In this document: positions 55,980 through 64,000 of the stretch, piece after piece | Layout: every line of letters starts with the position of its first letter | Position numbering within the stretch: the first letter of the stretch is position 1 | Origin: Dipteris shenzhenensis | Taxonomy: Eukaryota; Polypodiophyta; Polypodiopsida; Gleicheniales | Strand: one strand, 5' to 3' | DNA: 64,000 bases | Assembly (NCBI GenBank): GCA_047967505.1 | Contig: CM106539.1 | The notes under the pieces: model-generated | What the model saw: only the letters and a program-made list of their open reading frames with translations | The model's database searches: none | Told to the model about the DNA's origin: nothing | Position numbers and translations under genes: made by a program

Positions 55980-57490
55980 TTCAAGCTCATTGACATAATC
56001 CCATAGGCACTTCTTCAAACTCTGGTTCAAGCTCATCAATCAGAGTGCATGGTATGGGTCCCTCGTAACACTTAAGTAAATTAGCATGGAAAGCATTATG
56101 GATCTTCCAATGTGAGGGAAGATGTAATCGGAAAGAGACATCATTTATATTCTGGGCAATTTGCAAGGGTCAATAATATCACAAAGAGAGCTTGACATAT
56201 ACAATTATGTTACGAACTTTAGACTTAAGCCAAGTCACTTTATTGAACCTGAGAAGTACCCAATCACCTTCCTCACCTGAGAAGTACCCAACCACCATTC
56301 TTCAACTCAACAATCCTTCCTCGCCAATTTGCAAAGTTCCTCTAACTTTGCTTGAGCTTGCATAATATGTTTACACACATAATCCTAGGCTGACATTCGG
56401 TCTTCCATGAATTGATCTGCTGCAAATACTTTGTCTTTTGTGTGCAACATAGGTAATGGTAAAGGTTTCCCATGAATTATCTTAGCAGGAGCTTTACTAT
56501 AGAAGAATGAATTGTATTATTATAAGAAAATTCTAGTATAGGTAGATACTTTTTCCCCTGGGGCACCAACTCAATATGAAATATGTTATTACCCTCGTCC
56601 AAAATCGACGGTATGGGGGGACAAGACCCATATATAATATGCATGGATTTCCTAAAAAAATTTCAAATATGCAAGGGAAAAATATGAAAATTTCATGTCC
56701 CCCTTCCCACAAAATATAAAGTATATACCCTTGAAAAATATGTAAGATTTTAAGATTTGTACATATTTTTCATAATATGTGAGGCCCAAGGGGGGGGGGT
56801 CTTTTGGATGAGAGGGGGTGAAACAAAACATACACTAGAATATGAAAACCCATCTCCTTTCAAATTAATGTAACTTTTTCATGTGTTACCCAAATTTCAA
56901 GGTGTAAAGATATATTTGAAGCTCTTTTAGTGTAGAACACAATCATGTTAATATGAATAATTTCTACTCATGGCATATTGTTAAATTCATCTCATATTCA
57001 AGTTTTTTATAGGTTTTCTTACTGAAGGGAGTTGGCACCCCAAGCTTTTTTCATAACTTTGGATGACTTGTCAATAGTTCAAATAACATTGTTTGCTACC
57101 TTACTTTTTCCATTTGAATCTGGATAATAAGATGATGAAAATTCCAACTTAGTGCCCAAATTATCAAATAAAGCTTTCGAAAAATTGCTTGTGAATTTAC
57201 CGTCACATCTAAAACAATAGATTGAGGTATGTCATGATGGACACAGATCATATCATGTCCTTGAGGAGATTTAGGAAAACCCATGGTGCTTTAGGTACTG
57301 GTAGTATGGGTAAAGTAGTCCTTGAAGCTTTTGTCTATCGTACTTAGCCTTTTGAGAAATTAAACAAGAAATCACATACTAAAAAATATATTTTCTCATT
57401 TGCATCTAGTTTACCTCTCAAGCTATGCAAGAGCCTCTATGATCAACAAAGGACTATGACATTCTTCAATTACTTTTGGCCTCAAAACTC
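55980..57490 (-). pseudogene. Integrase relic of the second Ty3 element
   Basis: The 57284-57096 frame holds the catalytic-core end, DGKFTSNF in frame across 57160-57205 and LFDNLGTKLEFSSSYYPDSN beyond it. These correspond to the D-x-[GD]-x-x-F strand and the S-x-Y-H-P-x-x-[DN]-G motif (H replaced by Y). After the 482-bp insert the reading continues with LPILEFSYNNTIHSS, the strand following the catalytic Glu helix. The C-terminal part near 56050-56110 reads WKIHNAFHANLLK and ends in an acidic tail. Stops are frequent. Confidence 0.75.
56560..57041. mobile_element. 482-bp insert with 13-bp imperfect inverted ends
   Basis: Ends: GGGGCACCAACTC at 56560-56572 and GAGTTGGCACCCC at 57029-57041, inverted repeats matching at 11 of 13 positions. 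The integrase reading is interrupted exactly between them, which shows that the stretch is an insertion. No clear target duplication is visible; the run of C and G at both edges makes the boundary ambiguous by a few bases. Non-coding, with a G run (about 56790-56800). Confidence 0.7.
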
Positions 57491-57603
57491 TTGTTACATA
57501 GATCCTGTTCAAATACCCATTATTTATGGCCTCCACATTGATTTAATTTGGTCCATGTGGTGGAGAATTTGAAATCATCTTTGTATTGTTCCTTGATGAC
57601 TTT

Positions 57604-57845
57604 AAGCTCATTGTGATGAGTTGTTGGGATTGCATGAACTTGTGGCCTTCGAGATAATGCATCAGCAACCATATTTTCTTTACCTAGAGTATGTTGAATC
57701 TAAAAATTGAAAGAAGCCAAAAGTAAGCTCATTGTGATGAGTTGTTGGGATTGCATGAACTTGTGGCCTTCGAGATAATGCATCAGCAACCATATTTTCT
57801 TTACCTAGAGTATGTTGAATCTAAAAATTGAAAGAAGCCAAAAGT
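57604..57845. repeat. 121-bp tandem duplication within Ty3 pol
   Basis: 57604-57724 and 57725-57845 appear identical. On the minus strand each carries the conserved tail of RNase H (N-[MI]-V-A-D-A-L-S-R-R), so the duplication arose after or during the decay of the element. Confidence 0.95.
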
Positions 57846-57990
57846 TAGCCCACCGCATGCCTTTCTCTCGCACCAATGGTTTTGTAAAAAATATTGGACA
57901 CTTTGATGATTAGTTTGAATCAATAAATCAACCCCTAATAGATAATGCTTCCAAACTTTCAAAGCATGGGTGATTGGAAGCAACTTCTTT
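57690..57990 (-). pseudogene. RNase H relic of the second Ty3 element
   Basis: The 57983-57801 frame contains PITHALKVWKHYLLGVDLLI followed by QTNHQSVQYFL. This is the A-x-x-x-W-[RK]-H-Y-L-L-G ... T-D-H-[QK]-S-L-x-[YF] signature of the plant Ty3 RT-connected RNase H, with TNHQS in place of TDHQS, i.e. loss of a catalytic Asp. Confidence 0.8.
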
Positions 57991-58189
57991 TATACACATC
58001 ATATTTCAATTTTGTGTCTCTGAATCTTCTGCTTTCATAAGCAACGACATGTCCTTCTTACAAAATATTGGCTCTAATTTAGCCTTCACTAGTATCAACT
58101 TGAACTACAAATGATTTCTGCAAATATGGCATCACTAAAGCTGGAGCTGACGTTACTGCATCCTTTAATAATTGAAAAGTTGATTTCTC

Positions 58190-58960
58190 TTTTTTACCCC
58201 ATGTAAAAATTGTGCCTAATCATGCAAGGAGATGCTTTATGAGCAAAGTGATGGATACATTTTCTATAATGAGAGCATAATCCAGGAAATTGCACTTCAT
58301 GTATGGATTTTAGATCATGCCATTCTTGGATTACTTTCAATATATTAGGATCCATTTTGATTTCAATATCAGAAACAATATACCCCAAAAATCTAATTTC
58401 AAGGAGATGGAATTTGCTCTTTTTAGCATTTATATACAGTTGATGCTCCTTTAGAAGGCCAAATATAATTTTTTGATGTTCCCTATGCTCCTCATCTATA
58501 CTGAATATGAGAATGTCATCAAAGAATGTTCCAACAAATGCTTTATATTTTTGAAAGATATGATTCATAATACAATTGAATATAGTTGGAGCACTACTTA
58601 ATCCAAAAGGAGCTACCAGGTATTCATAAAGGCCTTGAGCTATTTATGAATGTTGTCTTATGAACATCCTGTGGGGCAATTCTTACCTGATGGTATCCAC
58701 TTTTGAGGTCAATCCTACTAAATATCTTCTCTCCTCTTAAGCTAACCAATATCTCATCTATCCTTGGAATTGAAAAATAATTTTTAATTATCATTTCTAT
58801 TTAAGGCCCAAATCCACACATATTCTCCAAGAACCATCTTTCTTGAGAGACAAAAGAACTAGAGAACATAAATGTGAATTGCTAGGCTAGATCAAACCAT
58901 GGTCTAGGAATTCTTGAATCTTCCTCTAAATTTCTTCTTGTTGGGTCTTACTCACCCTAA
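58190..58960 (-). pseudogene. Reverse transcriptase relic of the second Ty3 element
   Basis: The 58568-58194 frame contains VGTFFDDILIFSIDEEHREH, in which FFDD replaces the usual YxDD-type Y-[IL]-D-D core while both catalytic Asp remain. It continues with KKSKFHLLEIRFLGYIVSD, the palm-thumb transition of Ty3 enzymes. Upstream, across stops, come LYEYLVAPFGLSSAPTIFN (about 58574-58634) and LKKDGSWRICVDLGL (about 58801-58852), conserved fingers/palm motifs. Confidence 0.85.
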
Positions 58961-59189
58961 TGGTGGTCTATCAGGAGGAATAATACTTGAAATCAAATCT
59001 ATAGTAGATTTTATGATCTTTCTGGCACTAGCAGTGATTCCAGTAAGTCTCTTATAAGAACTCTTTCTTTCAGAAGTCAAAATTTCTTCATTTCCTCCCT
59101 TATCCATTTTGCAAACAAAAAGTCTGTGCCTGAATGTGGGTGACCATGGGAATCAAGCTACCTAATACTTCAACAAAAATGGTGACCTC

Positions 59190-59780
59190 ATGACCCCTCT
59201 GTTGTACTATAATTGTCTTGTTTCTATAATCATAGTTGGGTTGCATCTTATAGTGCCAAGGCTACCCCAAAATCAATTCCACCTCTTTTATGTTTCCCAC
59301 TTGAAAATCTAATTGGTCAACGTAGCCCTCCATATGCTCAATTGACTATTTGCTGGTGTGAGTACATTCACTGGAGCATCCTTGAAAGCGATAAATGTCC
59401 TTTTTCCACCTTCAAAAATTGGAGTAATTCCCAAAGAAGCTTATCTCTAGTGTAATGATATTATGAGTGGAACCTACATCAAACAAAAAAAAGGCTAGTT
59501 TGTCACCAACATGACTCCATGCTTTGAGAAGCTGATGCTTTGGTCCATCTTCATTTTTTATCTCCTCTAGAAGAGCTTTGACCTCTTTTGCCCCTTTATC
59601 AACTATAGATTGACCAGCCTTTTATTCCTTTCCTTTTCTAAAGGACACTCTAGAAATTTGTGAGCTACATCACACCTAATACATAACCCTTATTTCCTAT
59701 ATTTGGTGATGGTCTCACGGTCCAACTACTTTCTGGTAATACCCTCTATGGCTAGTTCGAACCTACCTTAGGATTCCTAT
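59190..59780 (-). pseudogene. Zinc knuckle and protease relic of the second Ty3 element
   Basis: Near 59660-59700 the minus strand reads CIRCDVAHKFLEC, a CCHC knuckle lacking the usual Gly. At 59469-59480 the codons for D-V-G-S lie in FLFDVGSTHNIITLE, the retropepsin active-site loop (D-[ST]-G-[AS] with V in place of S/T). Near 59240-59275 an I-L-G-stop-x-W motif follows, the C-terminal signature broken by a stop. Confidence 0.7.
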
Positions 59781-59888
59781 TTTTGCGAATAAATCCTCAT
59801 GGTCTATTCCAAAGTAACCTCCATCTTTTTCTTCGATTTTGGTTGATCTCTTTCTGAGCTGAATCTACTACTATCTTTCCTCTTCTCT

Positions 59889-60450
59889 TCAATCCTTTTT
59901 TGCTAAAGGAAGAATCTCTTTTAACATTTTAAGATTGAAACACTTGATTTCTCTTCGTAAATCTCCATACAAACCACTGAGATACTTACGTGCTTGTTCT
60001 TTTGGAGAATTCTTCTCAAAGGTATGCACCTTCAACAGCAACGTCCAAAACTGGTCTGTATCATCTTGAACAGATTCTCCACATCTTTGATCAAAATCAT
60101 CCCACTCAAGTAGGACCTCTGTATCAAAGTTCAGCGACAAGAATTGCTCCTTCCGGTGCTCCTTGAATACCTCCCATGTTCGTGCCATTCTTCCTTGCAC
60201 ATCCTAAGTCTTGTGCCATAAAGCAATTGAACCACGATGTTATAAAGTGACACAATTTAGCTTGGCTTGCTCCGTGGTTCTTCTCAAGCAAAATAAGTAT
60301 CCAAACTTTGAATCCAACCAAGTAACATCTCGTCTTTTGAATCGGCCATATACTTTGTTATTTGTACGTATTTTTCTCGTATTTTGATCTTCTTCTTCTA
60401 CTCATGATGATGTCAATATCTCTCTTCCTTCGAATCTGATATCTCTAGTG
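59889..60450 (-). pseudogene. Ty3 gag, C-terminal part (downstream of Copia insertion)
   Basis: The 60200-59889 frame reads MARTWEVFKEHRKEQFLSL, DQRCGESVQDDTDQFWTLL and EQARKYLSGLYGDLRREIKC, the retrotrans_gag core with its R-K-[YF]-x-x-G-L closing motif. The N-terminal part of the same gag lies beyond the inserted element, at 62961-63397. Confidence 0.8.
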
Positions 60451-60456
60451 ATTCCG

Positions 60457-60741
60457 TGTGAAAAGCAAGAGATCAAGGAGGCTCAAAGCACACTGAATAA
60501 GACATGAGAGAGAGATAGCAAGTGTATATATTTATCTCAACAATACAAGATAGGCTTCTTATCTAGAGAGAGCTCTTAGAATAGTTAACACTTGTGGGAT
60601 CCTCTGATCCACATCTCTCCTTGTGGATGTCCTCGATCCACATCCTCACATCATGTAGTCCACATCCTAGGGTGGCTACTTTAATACATTCCTATACCAT
60701 ACCTTAGCCTCTAATATGTGCTCATGGCCCATATCTCAACA
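60457..60741 (-). repeat. 3' LTR of the small Copia element
   Basis: 285 bp, TG...CA termini. It is 37 bp longer than the 5' copy because of two insertions (near 60515-60535 and 60652-60670 on the plus strand). Confidence 0.88.
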
Positions 60742-60750
60742 CCTCCCCTT
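60742..60750 (-). other. Polypurine tract of the small Copia element
   Basis: cctcccctt on the plus strand gives AAGGGGAGG directly before the 3' LTR on the minus strand. Confidence 0.75.
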
Positions 60751-60939
60751 GGTGCCATGATCCATTGGCTACTACAAGGTGGTGAGATGTGAGTTACAAA
60801 TCCATCACCTCCCCTTAGTGCATACCTTGCTACTCAAGGTGGTCAAGTGTGGTTTTTTACATGTCAATACCTCCCCTGAGTGCTTACATGGCTACTCGCA
60901 AGTTTGATCACAAGAATATAGGCTGAAGGTGGAAAGGTT

Positions 60940-61335
60940 GTTGCTTCTCAATACATGTTGGGTCAAAATGCTTTTGATCTTGTTGACAAATTATGCCATG
61001 GATTCATTGAAGCTCATGTGCAAAGCATAGAATTCAATCTTAAGATGAATTTCTTGGTTTTTGGCTTTTGCACCAAACTGTGTTCAACTCATCCCATGCA
61101 TCTTTGGCATGATTTTTAAAGTCTATATGATGAATTATGTTTGGACCCAAGTGCAAACTAATGAGTGATAGTGCTGCTTCATCTTTTTCCTTCGAGGCTT
61201 CATTTTGTGCAGTGGATATGTCTTCTTTTCAGTCTTCTAAAGCTTTTGATGCATCAAGAGATACCTCATTTGTGTAGACCAAGTATGAAATCCTTCCCTA
61301 GTGAACTTCTCAACAGTTGGGGTATGTGTTGCCAT
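60940..61335 (-). pseudogene. Copia gag (UBN2-type) relic of the small element
   Basis: Begins at the ATG at 61335: MATHTPTVEKFTREGFHTWS, then MRYLLMHQKL, the N-terminal gag motif. After a frameshift near 61238 it continues with DEAALSLISLHLGPNIIHHI and NHAKDAWDELNTV, then NQEIHLKIEFYALHMSFNES in another frame, the UBN2 core. At least two frameshifts make it inactive. Confidence 0.8.
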
Positions 61336-62700
61336 TGCAAAGGTCTTATCAGTTGAAGAAACTTTCAAATATGGCAGTGTCTAATTGCATACAATGATTT
61401 TGCCTTGATAGATGTGTAGAGCTCAAAAAAGCAATCACTTTTGCTTTTTGGAGCATGTGCAAATTCTTCTTGGATTGCAAGTTATGGCTTGTCAAAGTTT
61501 TTGTGAAGAAGAGGGGGGCCTTGATAATGTGGCAGAGGCTGTTCACATGCTTCACATGCTGCTTGCAAATTGTGCTTGTAAAGCACTGTGTGCTTAGGTG
61601 GTACTATGTGACACGTGTCACAAATGACATGCTAGATGAGGGTGAGTTGACTCAACCAAGGTAAACACAATTAACCACAGCTACCTCCAATCGGCCACAT
61701 GAGGAGAAGTAGAAACGGTAGCCCAGGAGAGATGAGGAGGAATTGGAAGTCCATCTGCGAGCTCATGTTTTGGGCCGCTTTCATCTCCTGTTGGTCTGTT
61801 TGTAGCCCGTGTGCAGCAAGTATCACATTGGGCGATTGATATGTCTGCTGCGTAGCCTTCTTGGAGCGCCTGCACTGGTGATAGTTGCCTCGTAGAAGAT
61901 CAGAGTCGGAGTTGGTCGCATGAAGAGCGATGCTGGAGAGGCATAGACGAGGGATGGAGCGCTACTACGGGTGAGCACTGGCTGGTCGTCAGAGGAGTTG
62001 TTGAGGAGTCGACTGGCGCTACTGAGTTTGTGGCTCTACCCGTCTGTTGTTGGCTGAGCCCCCTTGTCTACTTTGAAGTTGCCGTGGAGATCCGCATAGG
62101 TGTAGAAGCTATGAGTCGCCAGGAGCTATAGTCGCGGGTCTGACTGTGAGCTGGAGCCTGTTGCAGGTCGTAGGAGCTGAGGATGAGCATCCGAGGCATT
62201 GGAGGCCTTGGCAGTTAGCCAAGCTGCGTGGAGCAGATTTTGGTTATAGCAATGAGCCGCTTCCTTTGACGCTTACAAGCCACAAGAGTACAGAAGAGTA
62301 GACCCGTGAGCCCTTGAAGGTGTCCGACTGCTTCGTTGGAGCTCGATGAGGTTGTAGTGTCTTAGAAGCGAAGTTGCCTTGTGAAGAGCCGCTGCGGTTA
62401 GAAGCTGTCTGTGGCAGTTCTACATGCAGTGAGAGTCGTTGGAATACGCTGGGTTGCTGTTGAAGGAGCAGGTGCATTCTTAGTTTGTGGCTGAGCGTGG
62501 TGCTACTTGCATGCGCTGTGAGGAGTTGTAGAAGCTACTGTTGAAGGAACTACAGAAACCGCTCTCTCTCCCGCTCTCTCTCTTACAAAATCCATGAAAT
62601 GAGGAACATAAACACTACAAAGACCATATCCCATGCTCTAAGAAGCGGATTTCTAAGCTTTCCCTCTCAAATTGAAGATGTGAACATGAGTAAGAAGTGA

Positions 62701-62712
62701 GCTCTAATACCA
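62701..62712 (-). other. Primer-binding site of the small Copia element
   Basis: gctctaatacca on the plus strand is TGGTATTAGAGC on the minus strand, one mismatch from the initiator-Met primer site, directly abutting the LTR at 62713. Confidence 0.85.
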
Positions 62713-62960
62713 TGTGAAAAGCAAGAGATCAAGGAGGCTCAAAGCACACTGAATAAGACATGAGAGTATTTCAACAATACAAGATAGGCTACTTATATAG
62801 AGAGAACCCTTCGAATAGTCAACACTTGTGGGATCCTTGGATCCACATCTCTCCTTGTGGATGTCCTCGATCCACATCCTCACATCAGGGTGGCCACTTT
62901 AATAAGTTCCTATACCATACCTTAGCCTCTAATATATGCTCATGGCACCATATCTCAACA
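62713..62960 (-). repeat. 5' LTR of the small Copia element
   Basis: 248 bp, TGTTGAGATATGG...TTTTCACA in element orientation. Confidence 0.88.
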
Positions 62961-63397
62961 TCCTGAGCATGATATACTTTTGGTGTCCTTTGAGGAGACA
63001 TGTGTCTTTCAAAACCTTGCAACTTCTCCTGCTCTTCTTGGTCAAATTCCTTTAGCATATTTTCAACTCCAGTAGACGTCAAAGGACCTTATCTATATAC
63101 CTCCTAGGTTTAATTCCTGGAGATGTGATGCTCATTGCATTCCTGCGCTCCAAGTCTTTCTTGGTCTGAACCAATCCTAGAATCTTACAAAATATTTATC
63201 ATTATTGCAAATCTCCTTTGAAAATATGATTCCATATCGGTCTTGAAAGAGTTGAGCAATTATTGAAGTTCTTGTCTTTTCTTATCCTTCCCACTATCTT
63301 GTGTTGTAGAAACTTTGTCCACTCCAGGCTCCAAAATCTTTGAATATTTTGGTCCACCCTGTGTTGAGGTCTTTTGCTGCTTTGTGGTGACGGGCAT
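62961..63397 (-). pseudogene. Ty3 gag, N-terminal part (upstream of Copia insertion)
   Basis: A likely start is the ATG at 63397 (MPVTTKQQKTSTQGGPKY). It continues through a charged region, with stops and a frame change, to ENMLKEFDQEEQEKLQGFER and TPKVYHAQD, where the Copia LTR begins. The gag core resumes beyond that element. Confidence 0.65.
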
Positions 63398-63399
63398 CT

Positions 63400-64000
63400 T
63401 GGCCGCCACGATTATTTTCTAGGCCATCCATTTTTTAGTCCTTTTGGTATTCACTATGGTGAAGATTGACTGGATAATCTCCTTGTTTGGGATTTATTGA
63501 TTGGGATTTACTGAAACAAGCGTGGTGGTTGTTTGGGATTTACTAATTATTATATTTTGTGCTTTTAAAATATGGCAATGGGAAAGAGCAGGGTCACAAC
63601 TTGTTGGGAGATCATAGCAAGCATATCAGCCTGGCATGTCTCGAGATCCAAATGCACAAAGACACGTGATGGCTCCCGCGTCCACTCATCTCATAGCTTG
63701 ACTAGTCTATGGATGGAACAATATATGTCGTGATGGCCATCTGGCTAAGTACGCAACGATCTTTTAGGGCTGCTATAGTAGGACTATTTTCCTCAGGGAA
63801 TGGAGAGACCGTCTCTTCTTCTCTAAGGTCCCTATACATCTGAGGTCATACTTGTTGGGGGCCGGATCTCTTAGGCACAGAGTGAGTTTGGCGCATCTCC
63901 ACTGCAACTAGATGCGGCATTCGAGACCATTACCTATCTACACCACGTTAGATAGTACAAGTCCAGTACAACGAAGCGATGTAGGTTGCCATGGCTAGCT
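63400..64000. other. Probable leader of the second Ty3 element
   Basis: No gene seen. The position just upstream of gag suggests a leader, but no primer site or LTR could be recognised before the window ends. Confidence 0.3.

Larger units (their letters stand above)
39924..56000 (-). mobile_element. Large degenerate Ty3/gypsy element (about 16 kb span)
   Basis: Two LTRs in the same (minus) orientation bound the span: the 3' LTR at 39924-40496 and the 5' LTR at 55519-55969, the latter lacking its outer 120 bp. A polypurine tract (40497-40508) and a primer site (55498-55514) lie just inside, as expected. Between them, in minus order, come a leader with tandem arrays, nested or unrelated repeats, a Copia 5' half, two protease-like segments and a QEP-repeat linker. 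The primer site resembles the tRNA-Asp-type site of plant Athila/Tat elements. No reverse transcriptase or integrase was recognised, so the element is non-autonomous or deleted. Two separate but related insertions are a possible alternative to one element. Confidence 0.65.
60457..62960 (-). mobile_element. Internally deleted Copia element inserted in Ty3 gag
   Basis: 3' LTR 60457-60741 and 5' LTR 62713-62960 are clearly homologous (shared gtgaaaagcaagagatcaag and tccttgtggatgtcctcgat). The tRNA-Met-type primer site is at 62701-62712 and a polypurine tract at 60742-60750. The interior (about 1.96 kb) holds a leader and a gag only; protease, integrase and reverse transcriptase are absent. The flanks CAGGA and CGGAA (element orientation) match at 3 of 5 positions, a possible decayed 5-bp target duplication. 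The element interrupts the gag of the second Ty3 element. The 5' LTR has kept its TATA box (TATATAAG, minus strand, about 62789-62797); the 3' LTR has mutated it. Confidence 0.9.
55970..63400 (-). mobile_element. Second Ty3/gypsy element, degenerate gag-pol
   Basis: Minus-strand order gag (63397-59890) - PR (about 59490-59230) - RT (about 58960-58190) - RNase H (about 57990-57690) - IN (about 57490-55980) is that of Ty3/gypsy. All domains carry stops or frameshifts. It is interrupted by a Copia element (60457-62960), by a 482-bp insert (56560-57041) and by a 121-bp tandem duplication. No LTR of this element was identified; its left end abuts the truncated LTR at 55969. Confidence 0.8.

Noticed and set aside
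60452-62965. Exact 5-bp target duplication of the small Copia element
   Set aside because: Flanks ttccg and tcctg agree at only 3 of 5 positions, so it is recorded as possible but not proven.

Overview
This is a 64-kb stretch of nuclear DNA from a land plant. It is AT-rich, mostly non-coding and full of decayed LTR retrotransposons. The intact intronless PLS-type pentatricopeptide repeat (PPR) gene, built from near-identical 101-residue blocks with the linker style KACGSIGAIGKGRE, is what I associate with homosporous ferns (Ceratopteris/Adiantum type). The fern call is an inference from gene style; no database was searched.

Layout. 0.9-3.5 kb: weak Ty3/gypsy gag and protease relics (+). 6.8-8.2 kb: broken pseudogene of a kinase-like-fold protein (+). 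9.88-12.67 kb: intact 930-residue PPR gene (-). 13-24 kb: mainly repeats, including a 386-bp tandem duplication, a possible LINE ORF1 scrap, a degenerate short-repeat field, an unrecognised coding relic (-) and a 447-bp DNA transposon with perfect 14-bp inverted ends and a perfect 8-bp target duplication. 24.87-27.58 kb: a five-exon gene (+) for a small Lys/Ser-rich FAM133-like protein, reconstructed here from GT-AG splice sites. 29.0-30.5 kb: PPR-DYW pseudogene (-). 33.8-35.2 kb: unrecognised broken ORFs ending in a 56-residue tandem protein repeat (+).

39.9-56.0 kb: remains of one large Ty3/gypsy element (-). It has a complete 3' LTR (39924-40496), a truncated 5' LTR (55519-55969), an Asp-tRNA-type primer site, a polypurine tract, two successive protease-like segments and a long repeat-rich leader; no reverse transcriptase is recognisable. 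Inside it lie the 5' half of a Copia element (LTR 47568-47824, leader, gag) and two foldback elements. 55.97-63.40 kb: a second degenerate Ty3/gypsy element (-) in order gag-PR-RT-RNase H-IN. Its gag is split by a 2.5-kb internally deleted Copia element with both LTRs (60457-62960), and its integrase by a 482-bp insert with inverted ends.

Only two genes look functional: the PPR gene (probable organellar RNA processing or editing) and the FAM133-like gene. They are independent of each other. I found no convincing sign of a new multi-gene system. The most distinctive items are the strictly 303-bp-periodic PPR array, the tandem protease-like segments, the foldback family, and the exact structures of the nested transposons.
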